A program made the translations under genes and the position numbers. Below the pieces are notes generated by a model. The model was not told the DNA's origin. It worked only from the letters and a program-made list of their open reading frames with translations, and made no database searches. Of a stretch of DNA of 64,000 bases, positions 1 to 14,200 are shown piece after piece. The first letter of the stretch is position 1; each line of letters begins with the position of its first letter. This DNA comes from Spirodela intermedia. Its lineage: Eukaryota; Streptophyta; Magnoliopsida; Alismatales; Araceae. The stretch lies in contig LR746272.1 of the NCBI GenBank assembly GCA_902729315.2, positions 10,596,327-10,660,326 of the forward strand, read 5' to 3'.

Positions 1-480
1 ATTGTTGCCGGAATTCGCCAAGAGCAGGGTTTTCATGCATAATTTACGTAAAAATATCTAATAGTGTAGATGGTGGTGACACAGCAGCATGAGCAGAGTC
101 TCTAAACAGTGTAATTTCGTACATAGCTTGTATAATTCAACGAAGAAGCGGCTTCCAGCTAAATGATGCAAGAAATCTGACTAACGTGCAGTGGCGAGGG
201 ATAGTTTAAATGAAATAATTACAGTATTTTGATGTGCATGTGCACGCATGTTATTAGTTTCGTGTAATGCAAGCATGTTATCGCTTCATTGTTGTCATCC
301 AAAAACACAGTCAATCCTGTTCACTATTTTCTTTTATCCATGTGGCATCTACGGCACTTGGTTGATTTGTTAATATTTGATGTATTAATCCCTTTCGAAA
401 GGCATATTGGGACTGAGTTCATGTAATCGTTTGTTTTGATTAAAAAACTGCTTGGGGACTGATTTTTCTTGGTGAAACAG

Positions 481-3400
481 ATTCATCGATTTCTCTGTTA
501 CGGCTGGTGAAGTTTATGCCGGTGCTCATGATTTGCCACCTCTTATAAAGCAGGTTTATGGATATATCTTTTCTATTTTCGCTTAGACCTGCGCATCCGT
601 GTAGAATCCTAACCGTTGTCATTTTTTATCATGACGTCCATAAGGTGTATAAATTCAGAAATGAGGCTTCTCTTCAACCTGCTATTATGATGTTGCTAAT
701 TTCTGTCAAGGTATTTCTTTCCCAGCTAGTCACTCTCCCTTTGCATGTTTTTTTGGGCAGGACAACCTTGCTTTCTATGTGCAATATATTTTTTGAATCT
801 TCTTGTCGAGTTCCCAGGGATATCTATTTAGCGGTTGTTATTGAATTTTTAGCTTTGATTCATTATTATTTATGTTTTCGCTGGTTTCCACGTCTATCTT
901 TTCTTTAACTCATATTGGTATTTAAACCTGATGACACCATTGTTTTGATTTGTTACTTTGGAAAACTCTACCCTGTCTCCAGTAATGAAATAAGATGAGA
1001 TTGTGTTTCCATTTACTTTGGGAGATAGCTACCTTAGAAAGATCAAATGTACTGATAATATGTAAACTGATGTCTTTTATCTTATTCATTGTAGAGTATC
1101 CGTGTGATTGGCCTCAGATGCATGAGCTGAAATGCGACAACTAAGATCTATTTTTCTATGTTTCAGTTTCTGATGTACATCTTTGATAGATCCTATGTTG
1201 TCCAAATTTGGCCTTTTTAGACTCTTGGCAAAAACTAACTGTTGATGATAGTTTGTACAACAGCCATAAAATAAGACATTCCTGAATCTTTGTTCTATAA
1301 CCACGGTTGTTTTTATTTGGATTATGACAGTGGACTTGGTGATGATGATCACCATGGTTGTTTTATTGCTGTAATAGTCGGCTCATTTTCTTCCATGGTG
1401 GTTTGGTGGCCTCTAGATGAAAACGGCAATATCTAATAGAAGTATCACTAGAGTCTGCCATCCATCTCCCTCTAGCGATGAGTGTTTTGCCTTTTTGGCT
1501 TTTTTATGAGGTGTACCCCCAGGATGCCAATAAGTCGTTGTTTGACAAGTATGATAGTTTCATGAGCCCACAGAATTATAATAATTGGTCAGATTCAACA
1601 GCAGTTAGCGATCACAAATTGGAATCTCATCAATCACCCGAATTTGAGAAATGAAAATTTTAAAGTATGTCCACCTATTAACAGATTGCTTCAAAGATGG
1701 AGCCCTATACTTCAAGTATGGATTAGAATTTTAATCATTAAACTTAGGGGTCGTCAATCTCGATGTAATTCTCATGTTAGGTACTTAAAGTCGCATGCCG
1801 CTTCTTACATGTAAAAAAATATGAAAATTTTCATTTCGCTTGTAACAGATGCCAATAATGTTATTAGGACATTGTTTTTATAGGACTATTTGATTACTAG
1901 TACATTCTGCAGAAAAAAGGAAACCTTATTAGATGGGTATTCGTATCAGTAGACTGAGAAATTCGATTTTATTTTTGAAAAATAGGGATCATTTAGTTAT
2001 ATTGATGTGAGACACTTATTCCCTTGGTTGACAGCAATAGTTGATTTTTAATTTGGAAGTGATAATGCTTCTATTAATACTTCTTTAAAACCTGTTATTA
2101 AACTAAATTGAAGTTTTTTTTGGAAAAGTATCTTTTATGATATACTTTTTAGCTTGTGCAAATCATCATTCTTACTATCGTTTTATCATTAACGTGTGTC
2201 ATGAAACTACCTTTCAATGTTTTGATCTTATTTGACAATTTTTGGGTACGTCCATTCTTTGCTCCTTGTGTTTTTCTGGTCGTCAAAACTCTATATCATG
2301 GAGCAACTGAAATTTAAATTCACACTGGTAGGCTTCAAAATGGCACCTTGGGCAATTAGTATATACATCTGGCCATACTTGTGCCTGCATTTCGCCATTC
2401 ATAAAGGCAGCTTGGTTGCCCTGAACACAGAAAGTGAATATTTATTAAAATATTTATGATTTATTTATATCTATAAAAAAAGGATGCACTTTTTTACTTT
2501 GTTCCATGTATTTTTCCTTTCTGCTATTTTTCTTCCTTTTCTAGTTGTTACGAACCAGACTGCTCCGGCCCAAGCCGGTCCAGTTCACTCTTTGTATTAG
2601 CGAGCTGGTATAAATACCAGCCCTGTAGAAAACACTACGTGAGAATGAGAAAATATTTTTTTTGGGCTTCGGTCGTTCTCCTTTATCATGTTACATTCCC
2701 CTTCCTCTGATGTCGCTGCTGAAAATTGGAGAAGGACGATCAGGCGTTTCTGTCACTTGACAATATCATCTTATAAATTTCATGTAAACCTTTATGTTTA
2801 TGATCTTACCATTTTCTGTGTACATATGGATATTTTGTCTCATTTTTCCTGATATTTATAATTTTTTTTCAAAACTATATTCTATAACATTCGAATCAAT
2901 ATTTCCTAGTTGCCTCAATTTGCTTCCTAGGAATAGGGTGATCAGATAAAAGAACCTGTTCAGCAATATTCTTCCTAACTCCGGGTCTTACTTTTGCCTA
3001 TGTAGTGTGAGTATAGAGTTTACTGCCATATTGACTCTATTGTTTGTTTCTCTAAGAATGCTTGTAGGCATGGCTGGTTTCAAGATGCTGATGGAAAGGA
3101 ACTTATTGCCATGGCAAATGAGGTCCTGGAACTCTTTCTAAATTACATGGATTTGAAACGATTCATGTCTATATTATTTCTTTTGTGACCCATTAATATC
3201 CTGACACCTTGTGTCATCATTTTTAGATTTCAAGAAATTTTTGTTCTGGAAGTTTCTTCTTAGAAGAAAGCAAAGCTTTATCTGTTATTTCCATAATTAT
3301 GCCAAGGTTTGTTGTTGTGATATACTCTTTTTAAAGTTGTGGTATCTAAGCTTATGTTAAGTGGTAATTTTTGTAGTTAATTGTTATGTTCCCTTCACTG

Positions 3401-6400
3401 TTCGTTGAATGTTGCTTTCTTATCAGTATTTAATGATTTGACAATTTTATTCCAGTTTTTCTGGAAGAACGTATGATTTATTTTCTCTCCCTTTCAGTAT
3501 TATTTGTAAGGCTTTTTTAAGTTTTTGATTTTTTTTAGGCACCTTCCCTGATTTCTGGAATATTGTTATCTTGCCAGAATGTAATTATTTCTGCAAGTAT
3601 TGTTTTATATCCGATTTTTGTATGAAACATATGTAAATTTAATTTCAATTCAGCAGAACGCACATCTCCAGAAAATTTTCTGGATGTTAACAACTCCTAG
3701 TCAATCATAGTACATACAACTACCTCTCAAAAAGATTGAATAAATAAAATACGTGACAGAATTGCCTGTCTTCCCTCCAGAAAATGCTGAATTAAGTTTA
3801 TTGAAGGAATTAATTGACCATTTATTCAGTTTTTGATCTTCGTGGACCATATGCTCTCTTGTTTACTTAACTTTTCTACATATGATGATGAAATTTGATC
3901 AAATTTGACATTCACTAAATCAGATTATCTCATTTTATCAAGGTTTCATTTTGGTGTACTGTGAGGTTGAATGCCATGTGCTTGTGAGATTCCTACTTAT
4001 TTATTGGATACTAGCAAGCCTCTTTTTCTTTAATGTTTAAGCCTTTCTTATCAACCTCTTGTATTATCTTTGGAACTATTTTCATCCATCAGGTTCTCTG
4101 CAGAAAGATCAAAAGGGTCCAGTTGACATTTAGAGAACCCAATCTATTGAACATACAGTTTCAGTATTTTCAGGTTGTGAGAGAGTTATCACTAGACTTG
4201 GAAAGAACCGACATCAGGAGATTAGGATGAAAGCATGGTATAGTTAATGTTATGTACCTCTGTGAATGCCACCACCCGAAAGTGATTTGCTGTTTCCTTC
4301 TGTTTTCAGGTCGGAGGTGGGTGGCATTCCATAAAATTCCCAAGCCCAAGTCTAGGCTTGATATTTATTTTGGTTTTTTTTAATCAAACCCAGATAAAAG
4401 TGGGGCAGGCTTCTGGAATATCCTGGCCCGTTGCCACTTTTCTCCTTTATGGTTTTTAGTTTTTTAATTTTCTCCTTTACACTGCAGTTTCTGTGCCTGT
4501 GGCAGCAGTCTGATAATTTTCCAGGAGAATGCACTTTTTTGTTGATTATAGGATCGATTTTATCTCGATAATTTGACTTATATTGAATGTTATTTAATTT
4601 TTCATCTTGAAATTAATATTGCCACTTGATCATGTCAAGATTCTATTGTTTAGACAAACTTACCTAATATTTTTTCTTTCTCAGGTTTTATCCTCAACTG
4701 AAGTTTGATAACCTGCTTGTCTCATTTGAAGCCAAGGTTAGATGATATTGTAGTAGTTAATTTAAAAAACCTCATTTATTTGAATATCTTATTAATAAAT
4801 TTATATTGGGAGCATGGTCCATTGCCTCCCATTGATTTTCAAGAATATCTCATATCTTTCGGTATCTTCCTTTCTCACAGCCTGGATATGACATTTTGGT
4901 CGCTGATTTTATTATTCCAAGGAATATACGCCCTCAAACTAAGATAGTAAGCACCCTCTTAAACCAAAGTTGCTGAAAGTAGCTAATCTGGTTTATGTTA
5001 CTTGCTTGGTGAGCTTAATAAACAATGTAAGCTGTTGATGATTATTTAAAATGAGCTTGCTGTTTTATGCTCATATGTGATTTTAGCAACCCTGAAACAG
5101 TGTTTTTGATTGTTGATGGTCTCCACTATGCCACCTTAGTTACTGCTGAAGTCACTTGACTCCACCCACCGACCACCATCCATACCTATCTCTTTTGGAA
5201 TACTTTTTTCCATTTAAAGGATGGCTTCTCTAATAGTTCAGTTGTAATTTATAGGAGCACTTTTGATATAATTTGATGATATTTTTCTTTAGTACGGAGA
5301 TTTGAACTTTGTGGTCAATTTGACAATATCTTTAACAAGTATATGTGCCAAGTTTTTATTAAACATGAAGAATGAAAGTGCTTTTGTTTTGTTCCATCAA
5401 TCACTGAACTTTCCTCTCCTTTTGCCCATCACTGCTATGTTAAAAGATGTTTATATTTTTTTGATGTATAATTGCAGAGTCCTCTTCAAATTATTATGGA
5501 TCTTCATCATGATATTTGTATGGGAAGTTATTTCTAGCTATACCTTTGATGTAAAGAAAGCCCTAAACTTCTCATCTTTCATGAGAAGTTAAGTTTTGTG
5601 TGTTGGTTATAAACTAAAAAGTTCACTCTTTCAAGCTGAATCCAAAAGATTATTCGTGCGTGCCTTATAATTTTCTCTCTCTTTGCAGATGCTATTTGTA
5701 TCTCAGACAGATAATATGGAGACATCTTCTTGCCTCATAAGCCCGCCTCATGTCAAGTATGATTCTGTTTTATGAGTACTTTGGTAAGTTTTCCCGGAAA
5801 AGTAAAATTCCTGGCAATGATTTGCAGCTTTATTGTAAATGGAAGAGCAGTGGAAAGAAGGACAATCATTTTCTCGGTTAGCCAACTACCATTACACCTT
5901 TTGAGCCTTGCCTCGTTTTTTTCTAGTATTGATAAATTATTTTTAAAATATCATTTACTTAGGATATAGGGCCTCAGTTTCCAACAGATATAACTGAATT
6001 ACTGAAGTATGGAACTAATCTCATCCAAGCTTTTGGCTTCTTCGGTGGTACGCTCAGGAGTCCTGATATAGAATCCTGAATTCATTTGTCCTTGTTTCTC
6101 TCTCCTCTATCTGTCTGATACTTCATTTGACAAGCAGGTCATTATATAATAGCAGTATCTTTAATGAGCACTATACCTTCCTCTGAAATCCCTCTGCTCC
6201 AGGATTATGTACCATCAGTTGCTGCGACAGTTCCGCCAGGTATTCAATCTTTATTCGATTTTTCATCGAAAGAATCTGTAGGAAAAAATCATTCAGGTTG
6301 CTTATATGTGCTTAGCGTATGATGGATAGTATAGAAGCATATGCTTTACTTAGGCATATATGATTCGCTCAGATCTACCCTGTTTTGAAGTTAGTTTTTC

Positions 6401-9400
6401 TGTAAATATTGTTATTGCATTGCCTCAATTTATGTTGTGTCCATTTCGGATGTACTTCACCTGCAGACTTTGTGGATTCGGTTTTTTTGAGTTGATTTTG
6501 GTCATAGATTTCTGTGATCAACTACAATCACTGCGGTTGATGGATTCTCCATGAGATTCTTGTCATTTAAAATCTGCTGAAGTCCCAAACAGAAAGCCCA
6601 CAGAGATATTATATCTTGCTTCTTAAGCCATTATTTCCAACTTGAACTTTCCCCTTGCACAGCTCAATAATGGCTTCTTAAGCCATTATATTCTTTTAGC
6701 TCAAATAAAATGTATTCCACCATTCGATGGGGCCCAGACATTTCAAATAAGTTACCATATGACTATCCTGAAAAAGATAATTTTTTTTCGGTCGAGACCA
6801 CGAGGATCAATACCTTTCTGGCTAACATTATTGTAAACCTTGGTTCAAATTAAAGATCTAAAAGGTTGCTTCCTATCCCTCACACATGAAGGTTCTTATC
6901 ATGCTGCCTTCCTCTCATTGTCTGCTATATTCCATCCTTATATCCCCTTGTGGAGGACTGTTTGTGGATTCTCATCAAGACTCGCATGCCCCACTTTTAT
7001 TCGAAGGTTGTCCTCATGTGGGGACATTTCTGAGACTTCGACCCGTCATTCTTTGGGTTAAATTCGTCATATTAAACATGGAAAAGACTGTCAGATATGC
7101 ACTTGTGTCATTGATGGGCTTTTTCATGCATATAGTGACCACGTTGCTTTACATACTAAAAAGCAGCATAATCAGAGAACACGAGTGACATGCTTTATTC
7201 GATTATTATTCTTATTATTTTAATTATCTTTTTAATGCTATAAATGAATATTTACTTTTATTTTTTTGTGGCAATTTTTAGATGCTGAAATAATTGAGGG
7301 CCCATCAAAGATTTCACTTAATTGTCCCATAAGGTAACTAATGACATTCTGAAATTTTATACTCTTTTTTTTTCTGCTACTCTTATGCTATTTTGATGTT
7401 TCGTGTTAATCTCACGCAACTTTCTATTTTCTCATTTATTTAGCCTTGTGAGAAGATTTCATTATTTTAGAGATGAAAACAAAATGATTTCATGGGTGTA
7501 TTACGATTCTTAATTGCAGGATTTGTGCAAATGTACCATCACCGAATCAACTTTTTGATCTTTCTTTTTCTGTAAAGTTGCATCTGACCAGTAAATACTG
7601 GGTGCATTTCTCAGACAGCATTCAATGATTCTGTCTGAGCACCATTAAAACCATTTGGAGATCAGTCATTTAACTGTGGGAGGAGATGGGACCTCTATTT
7701 ACCACCACAGGTGATCTATTTACATCATTGATGACCGGCCCCATGAAGTATAGGAACTTGATGGATATTGTGCATGATCTTGTTCATACAACTAATGGGT
7801 TACCGGTAATTGAGATCATTAATATTTCTCGTGATCATCTGAGATGGCAGGTGTAGCCAAGCCCTAGAAATGCCAATTTTCCTGACAAAAAGATGATAGG
7901 TTCTTCTCCATAGATATCAGAACCTCTTTGTCTAGGGGATATGTGCAGAGGGAAACAAGAAAGTTTTAATGAACTTAGTGTGACTAGATCAATGGAGGAT
8001 CGTGCAACTGCTCCAAACTTCAAAAATTCCCCCCACATGTCTCATGCTCAACAAATGGTTCAACTTTTTTTGGGGGAAGGCCTCTGTATATTAACCTTTG
8101 GCTGAATGCATTGCTACCTTTTTGTGCCTTTGGAGGATCATGCATACTCTTGGGTTTTTTGAGGGTGCCTTCTCAAGCATTTTAACCCTTTTGCATTGTA
8201 AAGTACGGGTCGACTCCTTAGGATGCATTCGAAAAATAAAACACTACATCAGTTCAATCTGAACCTTAAACGATCAAATTTGCTAGAAATAAGTGTATGC
8301 CTATAGATACATTTTGGAATTTGTCTAATTTTATGGTCACGAAAATTTATGGTTACTTATATATTTCTTACTTTTCAGTGGCGAACTGCCTGCCATTTAG
8401 AATATTGACTATGAGTCCCATTTAGTTTGAGCATTAAATTGCAAAGAACCGTCAAATATAGTGATAAATCTGTCAATATTTTGCAAAAGACGGCAAATCA
8501 TGTTGAAAATATCTGTGCAGCAGTATGTCACCTTAATTTTTGTCCGCTTTGAGCTGCTGTTTTTCAACATTTTAGTAACATGGTGTAGACTATAGCATAC
8601 TGTAATCAACTTTTTTGCGACTATTAATGGCATCCACATGGTACCATCCGGCTGATTTTCGCCCTGTCATGCTATAACAGCTTCAGGCGTATTAAAACTC
8701 CTGTCAAAGGTCACCTTTGTAAACACCATCAGGTGGGTACCCCTTCTCTGCTTTTCACTTGATTCCCGATCAAGGAGTAGCATAACAGATTCCGAAAATT
8801 TTGATTTTGTTTTCAATTTGCACCGGTGCAGTGCTTTGATTATGAGAACTACATGGCCATGAATGCTAAGAGGCCATGTTGGCGATGCCCTCATTGTAAC
8901 CAGCCCGTCAGCTGCGTTGACATAAGGATCGATCAGCACATGGGTAAGGTGATTTCTGGAGCAGACGCACTGTGTGCTACTTATACTAGTTGGCGGCTTT
9001 ACCATTGAATTTTATCACCACTTTTTTTTCTTCTCAGGTTTTGGCAGAGACCGGGGAGGATGCTACTCACGTGATTCTTGATTCTAATGGATCTTGGAAG
9101 GTTGTAGAATACCGCGACACTGCAGAGAAACTGGATAGTGGGATGGAGGCAGATGAAACGTTTGATAGCTTTGGTTGCGAGGCTAGCAGGGCTTCAACTG
9201 GTTTATCTGCTGTTGTGGATCTCACCATGGAAGCAGAAGACTCTCAAGGTGCCCCCGGCACATCTCCCAGGCAAATAGAACCCTCGGATAATCTACCTTA
9301 CCAGGACAGGGATGGTGGTCAATGTGTACCTGAGGATGGTAAGCCCTTCCAAGATGCTTCTCGGGGTGTTTCTTTTATTTCTTCTGCGCAAAGTAGGAGC

Positions 9401-10887
9401 TGCACCTTGGAGGCCATTCGAGCGAGTCAGGGTCAATCAGGGCATGATCTGGCGTCCAGGGTTTCTGTGGCAATACCTGCATCACTTGGTAGACTACACG
9501 TTCAACCAGTTTTAGGGTCGCTTCCCCAGTGTCATTCTACGGATCCCGTGATCACAGATGCTGCTTCACCTGCTCTTAGTCGCGAAGGAGCAGAGATGGC
9601 CTCACTTTCCTCGGCACCAAGGCAGTTTATGGACAGCTTCCAGTTCTTACAAACACATGCTGTAAGCTCCTCCGCTGGCGAAATTGAGACTCAACCAATA
9701 CCACGACACGTCAATAGAGTACCTCTTGCTATTCAGGCTCTGCCGGCTCAAACACAAGTTCCCAGCTATCACCATCAGAGGGCCTGGACTGCTGCGGCTA
9801 GGTCAGGTCCAGTCCCATCCGTTCCTGTTCAGACGTCCCCCTCAATGCCTTTCATTCCCGATGAGATCAGTCCAGCAAATACTGAGACAGGAAGGCAGCC
9901 GGTTTCAAGGGCATCCGGGCTTGGACTGCCATCTTTCCAGGTTCACTCTGCGTTTCAGGTTCGACTCCCCTCTCCTTGTGAAGACATGAAATTCTCTTCT
10001 ATATCTTGAACCTTTTTTATGCTCTTAGTGCTGCTATATTCTCTATGAGCATGACTCACTCACGTCTGTTCATCTGCAATATTTTTCTTCATCATGAAAG
10101 TAACCGGTTCAATTGTTGCAATCATTACTAACTCTGGGCACCAAGGGGCGCGTTTTCTTCCGGAGATCACGGTCCATATTGGATGCGTAAATATTCAGAA
10201 TTTTCCGGTTGAAAAATCTCATATTTAAATTATTTAATGGACCGAAATGCGAGTTTTGTGATTTAATTCTGACGTAGTTCTATAATGCTTCCTCCCCTTT
10301 TCTGACACAACTTTCTTGTCCAGTACTGCGATTCTCAGCATCCCCGGTACACGATGAATCCAGCAACCCTGAATGTCGGAGGCCTTCCTGCGCAGAACCC
10401 AGTCAACTCGAGGTCTCTTCCCAGCCAGCAAAGGGGAGAGGGGTCTCTCGGTACGCATCTCCAGGGAGGCGGTCAAACCACTCAACAGCCCTATCACAAC
10501 CTCTGGTTACAGCAAGCAATGAACCAGGGCCCAAGCATCGCTCCTCTTTCTCGTCTCCCCCCAGCACCAGTTCATCAGCAGACGACGCAAAGCGCTATCA
10601 ACCCCGTAGCCGGCGGCACGGTGAATAACATTCAAGTTCCCGCGTTGCAGACCCCAAGAATGCCGTCATTTTTGTCCGGCGCCGCCCTCGACAGCTTCGT
10701 GGGATCTGGCGGGGAGAATGCGAGGAGTTTAGGGGAGGTGACGCCGGAAGGACTCGGCAGATCTGGCGGGGCTGGGGAAGCGACGGCGGAACAGAGCTGG
10801 CGCCCGAGTGGCCGAATGCGAGGGAGCTTGACCGGCAGCGAGTACTCCTCGGCGTTAAGCCATTATACGGTTCGACCAAGCCGGTGA
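481..10887 (+). CDS. PIAL2: E3/E4 SUMO-protein ligase, PIAL1/PIAL2 type (5' end off window)
   Basis: Exons with consistent phase: 481-553, 645-710, 3057-3122, 3227-3306, 4685-4736, 4881-4946, 5689-5756, 5828-5876, 5963-6047, 6138-6239, 7282-7333, 8681-8732, 8832-8948, 9038-9958, 10324-10887. They encode about 803 residues; the N-terminal exon (some tens of residues) must lie left of position 1. The exons at 7282-8948 form an SP-RING/MIZ finger: CPI, then CKH, CFD and CPHC supply the zinc ligands (WRCPHCNQP is typical). Upstream exons carry the conserved PINIT-like core (IMPRFYPQLKF, SFEAKPGYDILVADF, LLKYGTNLIQAFG, LNCPI). The long last two exons are Ser/Pro/Gln-rich and end in WRPSGRMRGSL...YTVRPSR, the conserved PIAL tail. 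In Arabidopsis PIAL1/2 promote SUMO chain formation, and PIAL2 also acts with MOM1 in silencing. Introns reach 2.3 kb. The family assignment is strong; PIAL1 versus PIAL2 is not resolved. Confidence 0.9.
2546..2695 (+). repeat. possible solo LTR or TRIM fragment in a PIAL intron
   Basis: A GC-richer block inside the 2.3-kb AT-rich intron starts TGTTACG and contains a TATA-like GTATAAATACC. It continues through an A/T-rich stretch and ends near TGTTACA. The TG...CA ends and the internal promoter-like box suggest a small copia or TRIM LTR. I find no matching target-site duplication, so the ends are approximate. Confidence 0.3.
6667..6689. repeat. perfect inverted repeat inside a PIAL intron
   Basis: Arms ATAATGGCTT and AAGCCATTAT (10 bp each) flank a 3-base loop. 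Part of the unit (GCTTCTTAAGCCATTAT) also occurs as a direct repeat at 6618-6634. It lies in the intron between the 6239 donor and the 7282 acceptor. No function is implied. Confidence 0.6.
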
Positions 10888-11275
10888 GCTCCAGCCACCA
10901 GGTCAGTAAGCCCCATCGGACCGTCTCTCCTCGTCGAGTTCTTACCCTAATCGCTCCGTAGTTAGGCCGTATGATGCACAGCTATGAGTGGTGGACATGA
11001 CTGCGGGTCATGAAGGTACACACACCGCGCCGTTTTTTGTGAGTTTGGAGGGTTTTGTGCTTCTTATTCAACAAGATCTCTCAATTGCAACGTTTATGTC
11101 CAATCGCTCCATATGAACAGAAGCCAGCCGCTCATTCATGATGGTCAGCAGCTTTGACACGCCCAGCTAACGACAGAATTACAGAACCCAAGACAAACAT
11201 GCATGCAACCGCTTCCTTACCTTTAATGGGAATAAACCACATGATGCTCAGTCGATGAGAATGGGTGATGCTGTT
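10888..11275. other. convergent 3' intergenic region, PIAL / SGT1
   Basis: The 388 bases between the two stop codons must hold the 3' untranslated regions of both convergent genes. I see no coding sequence or clear structured RNA here. Confidence 0.6.
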
Positions 11276-14200
11276 TCAGTACTCCCATTTCTTCATCTCC
11301 ATGCCGTCGGGAGGGGTTCCCTCCACCTTCTTTGAGCCCACGTCTTTCCAATTGGTCGACAGCACCGTCCCGTTCGACTCGACCTGTTTTCTTTCATTGG
11401 CCCAGAGTGAGGTTAAGCTGCCAAAGAGTGAGGTGAGTGGGAAGGGAGAGAGGCGTGTCGTACGAAGGATTTCTGCATGGCTCTTCTCATGTCGTCGTCG
11501 GCGTCTCGGAATATGTCTCGGAATAGCTTGTTCAGCGCTGCATCGCCATCAAGCTTTTCATCGCTCTCCTGCAAAATATATGGAGAAGGAAGCGGTTCAG
11601 TAAGACTCTGGATTGATAAATCTCAGAGGATAGAGACCGCCCCGCTTCTAGGGAAGAGGAAGACATCGGGTGGCACCTCTTTCTTTACTTCGGCTTCCAG
11701 CTTGTCCCAGTCGGTCTTTGACTTCGAAGACGGGTAAGATGGTTTTCGCGACGCTGATGACCCTGCCAATAAAAAAAGAGGATCAGACTCGATCTCCAAA
11801 TGATCATATTAAATATATATATATATATATATATGGAAAGCAGCGCGATTGGATTGATCTAGGAATAAATTCGTGGAAGAAGCGGATTATCATGTTAGAG
11901 GGGGGAGGGGGGGGTTGGTTAGTGGTTCGGAATATGTGTACGGTTCCTTTCTCCTGTCTGTATAGCAGGTTTGGAACCCCAGCTTCGTTAGTCTTCTATT
12001 TTTTCCGATAAAATCAACGGCAGCCGAATTAATTAGGCAAATGTCGATTCATGTGGATTTGGCAGAATGAAGGTTATAGTGGAAGTTTTTGAAATCGCAG
12101 AGAGTGCCAATAGCGGAACAACTCAAGGCCTCGTTCCATTGACCACCAGAGCATTCGCTGAACAGGTAAATTATAGAAAAGAGAAAGCGATCAAAGAACC
12201 AAAATAATCGATCAAGGAAATGCACTGGTTCATGCCGCAGATGGTTACCTTGTTTCTTCTAGAGAAAATGATGTGATGAGATTGTCTACGCGTTTGCCCT
12301 TGGGTTTAATCGATGTCACAAAGCAATCTATTGAAACAATAAAATGAGTCCCACAGAGCTTTTCCATTAGTTAGGAAATATGAGAGCTAGGTGGATCTTT
12401 TCGGAAACTATGGAATACTCACTTTGCCAAATCTGGTAACACAAGTAGTCCATCTATCCAACCTATCATCTATTCCACTCTTTGGCACAGAGCTTGGTCT
12501 GGGAAAAAAAGGTAAAAGGTATTGAAATTATCTGTATAATTATTTTTTTCATTTTTAAGATTTTTTTCCTTGAATAAAAATGGTTGAATATTTTTCTCCA
12601 CTGTGCAGGCTATTCAGTCGTCTATGGGCTTTTCATTTCCAAACGGGGGCCTCTTAACTTATTTGCCATTTCAATGTAAGTTCAAAGAGAAACGCTAGAA
12701 GTATTAAGGATATAAACCGAAGTACCGCATGCAAAGTTGCAGCAAACATGAAAATAACAAAACGAACGCCTCACTGTCAAACATTAGAACACAACCATAG
12801 GCTACGACGTAGGCAGACAAAATTCTTGGACAATGAAAATAGGTTACGCAAACAAAATGGGAAGGTCATTAAACTCAGTAGTCATGTCTAAAAAGTCATA
12901 AAACAAATCATAATGAGGTACCTGATGGAACGTTTATCTTTTGCAGACTTGTTTTATCCTTATTAAATTCAAGAGATGTCCATGTTATAGGATCAACCTT
13001 TGAAAGACGGATTTCAATTTTGGAAGGTAACACTTCGTATCTGCAATTACTGGGAACGATCTGTTTAATCACCCAAAAAAAAAAAAAAAAAAAAAAAAAA
13101 AACTTAGCCACCTGAGATATAGAAAGAAAGTTCTAACATCAGGTAAAAGCATAGCCACCCAGTTTATAGCGCAGAACTTAAAAAATGATAGCCCTCAGAT
13201 GCAGAAATAACACCTTTGATTTTTAATTATCGTGCAAGCTTATGCAGTTCAACCCCAAACGGGAAAATATTGTTTATGGGTAGCAATTCATTTGGAAATA
13301 ATTAAGAAATCACATTAGTATCGATATAAAGTCTCTCGTGAAGCTCGTGTGTACACCTTCACAGTAGATGGAGTGCTCAGAAAGGTGTTCATCTCTGTAA
13401 TCCCAGGAGTATGAACGGCTCTTATCCTTGCTCTTCTGCCACTTCCGGTCTCTATTTCTTATTCAATACATTTGAAGACATATCGACATATCATACCAAA
13501 AGTGAGACTTTAATACCTTTCCGAATAGACGTGGCTGAAAATGATACGATTCTTCACCAGGGACATCAATTGAAACAGTCAACTGAAAACAAATAGCTTC
13601 ATCAGCCCGTATTAATTCATGGCAACCAAATTTCAGAATTATTGGCATTTGCTAAATAGGAAAATGTTTAAAGCAATAGTGGACATCAAATAACATACGG
13701 CTTGTTGACCAAAATCAACATTCACATTTTCCTGTGGTATGCCTTTCGCAAATATCGTCAAAACAACTTCTGTTGGGGTATTGTAATAGTCATGTCTGCA
13801 TCATCCAACATGAATTGCACAGCTAAGAAAGCTATATATAACACCAAAAATAACCCAAATTAAAGTATTCTTAGTTACAATTCATCAGTAAATAAGATAT
13901 GAAAAAAATTTAATGTAGGGACATCTTAGGTGTGCATGCAAATCCTTCTTCCTAATACAAGACAAAATTATAGAAGCGTCCAGATATTCTCTCGGCTAAT
14001 CGTCAGTAACACATCGCACAACCCTCGAGAATGGGATGCCCAGTAAAGTACATTTCCTAATACAGACGTTCCAAGGTAGATTAATATCATTCCTGAAAAA
14101 ACCATCGTAGCTATGCATGCAGGGAAATATGAACATAATGGAAAAAACTTCATAATGCTTATGTATCAAGAAACGGATCAAAGAGATTCCATTAAACATT

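Noticed and set aside
4172-4240. Possible PIAL exon reading CERVITRLGKNRHQEIRMKAW
   Set aside because: The exons at 3227-3306 and 4685-4736 join in phase to give the conserved IMPRFYPQLKF, so an extra exon between them would break a conserved block.
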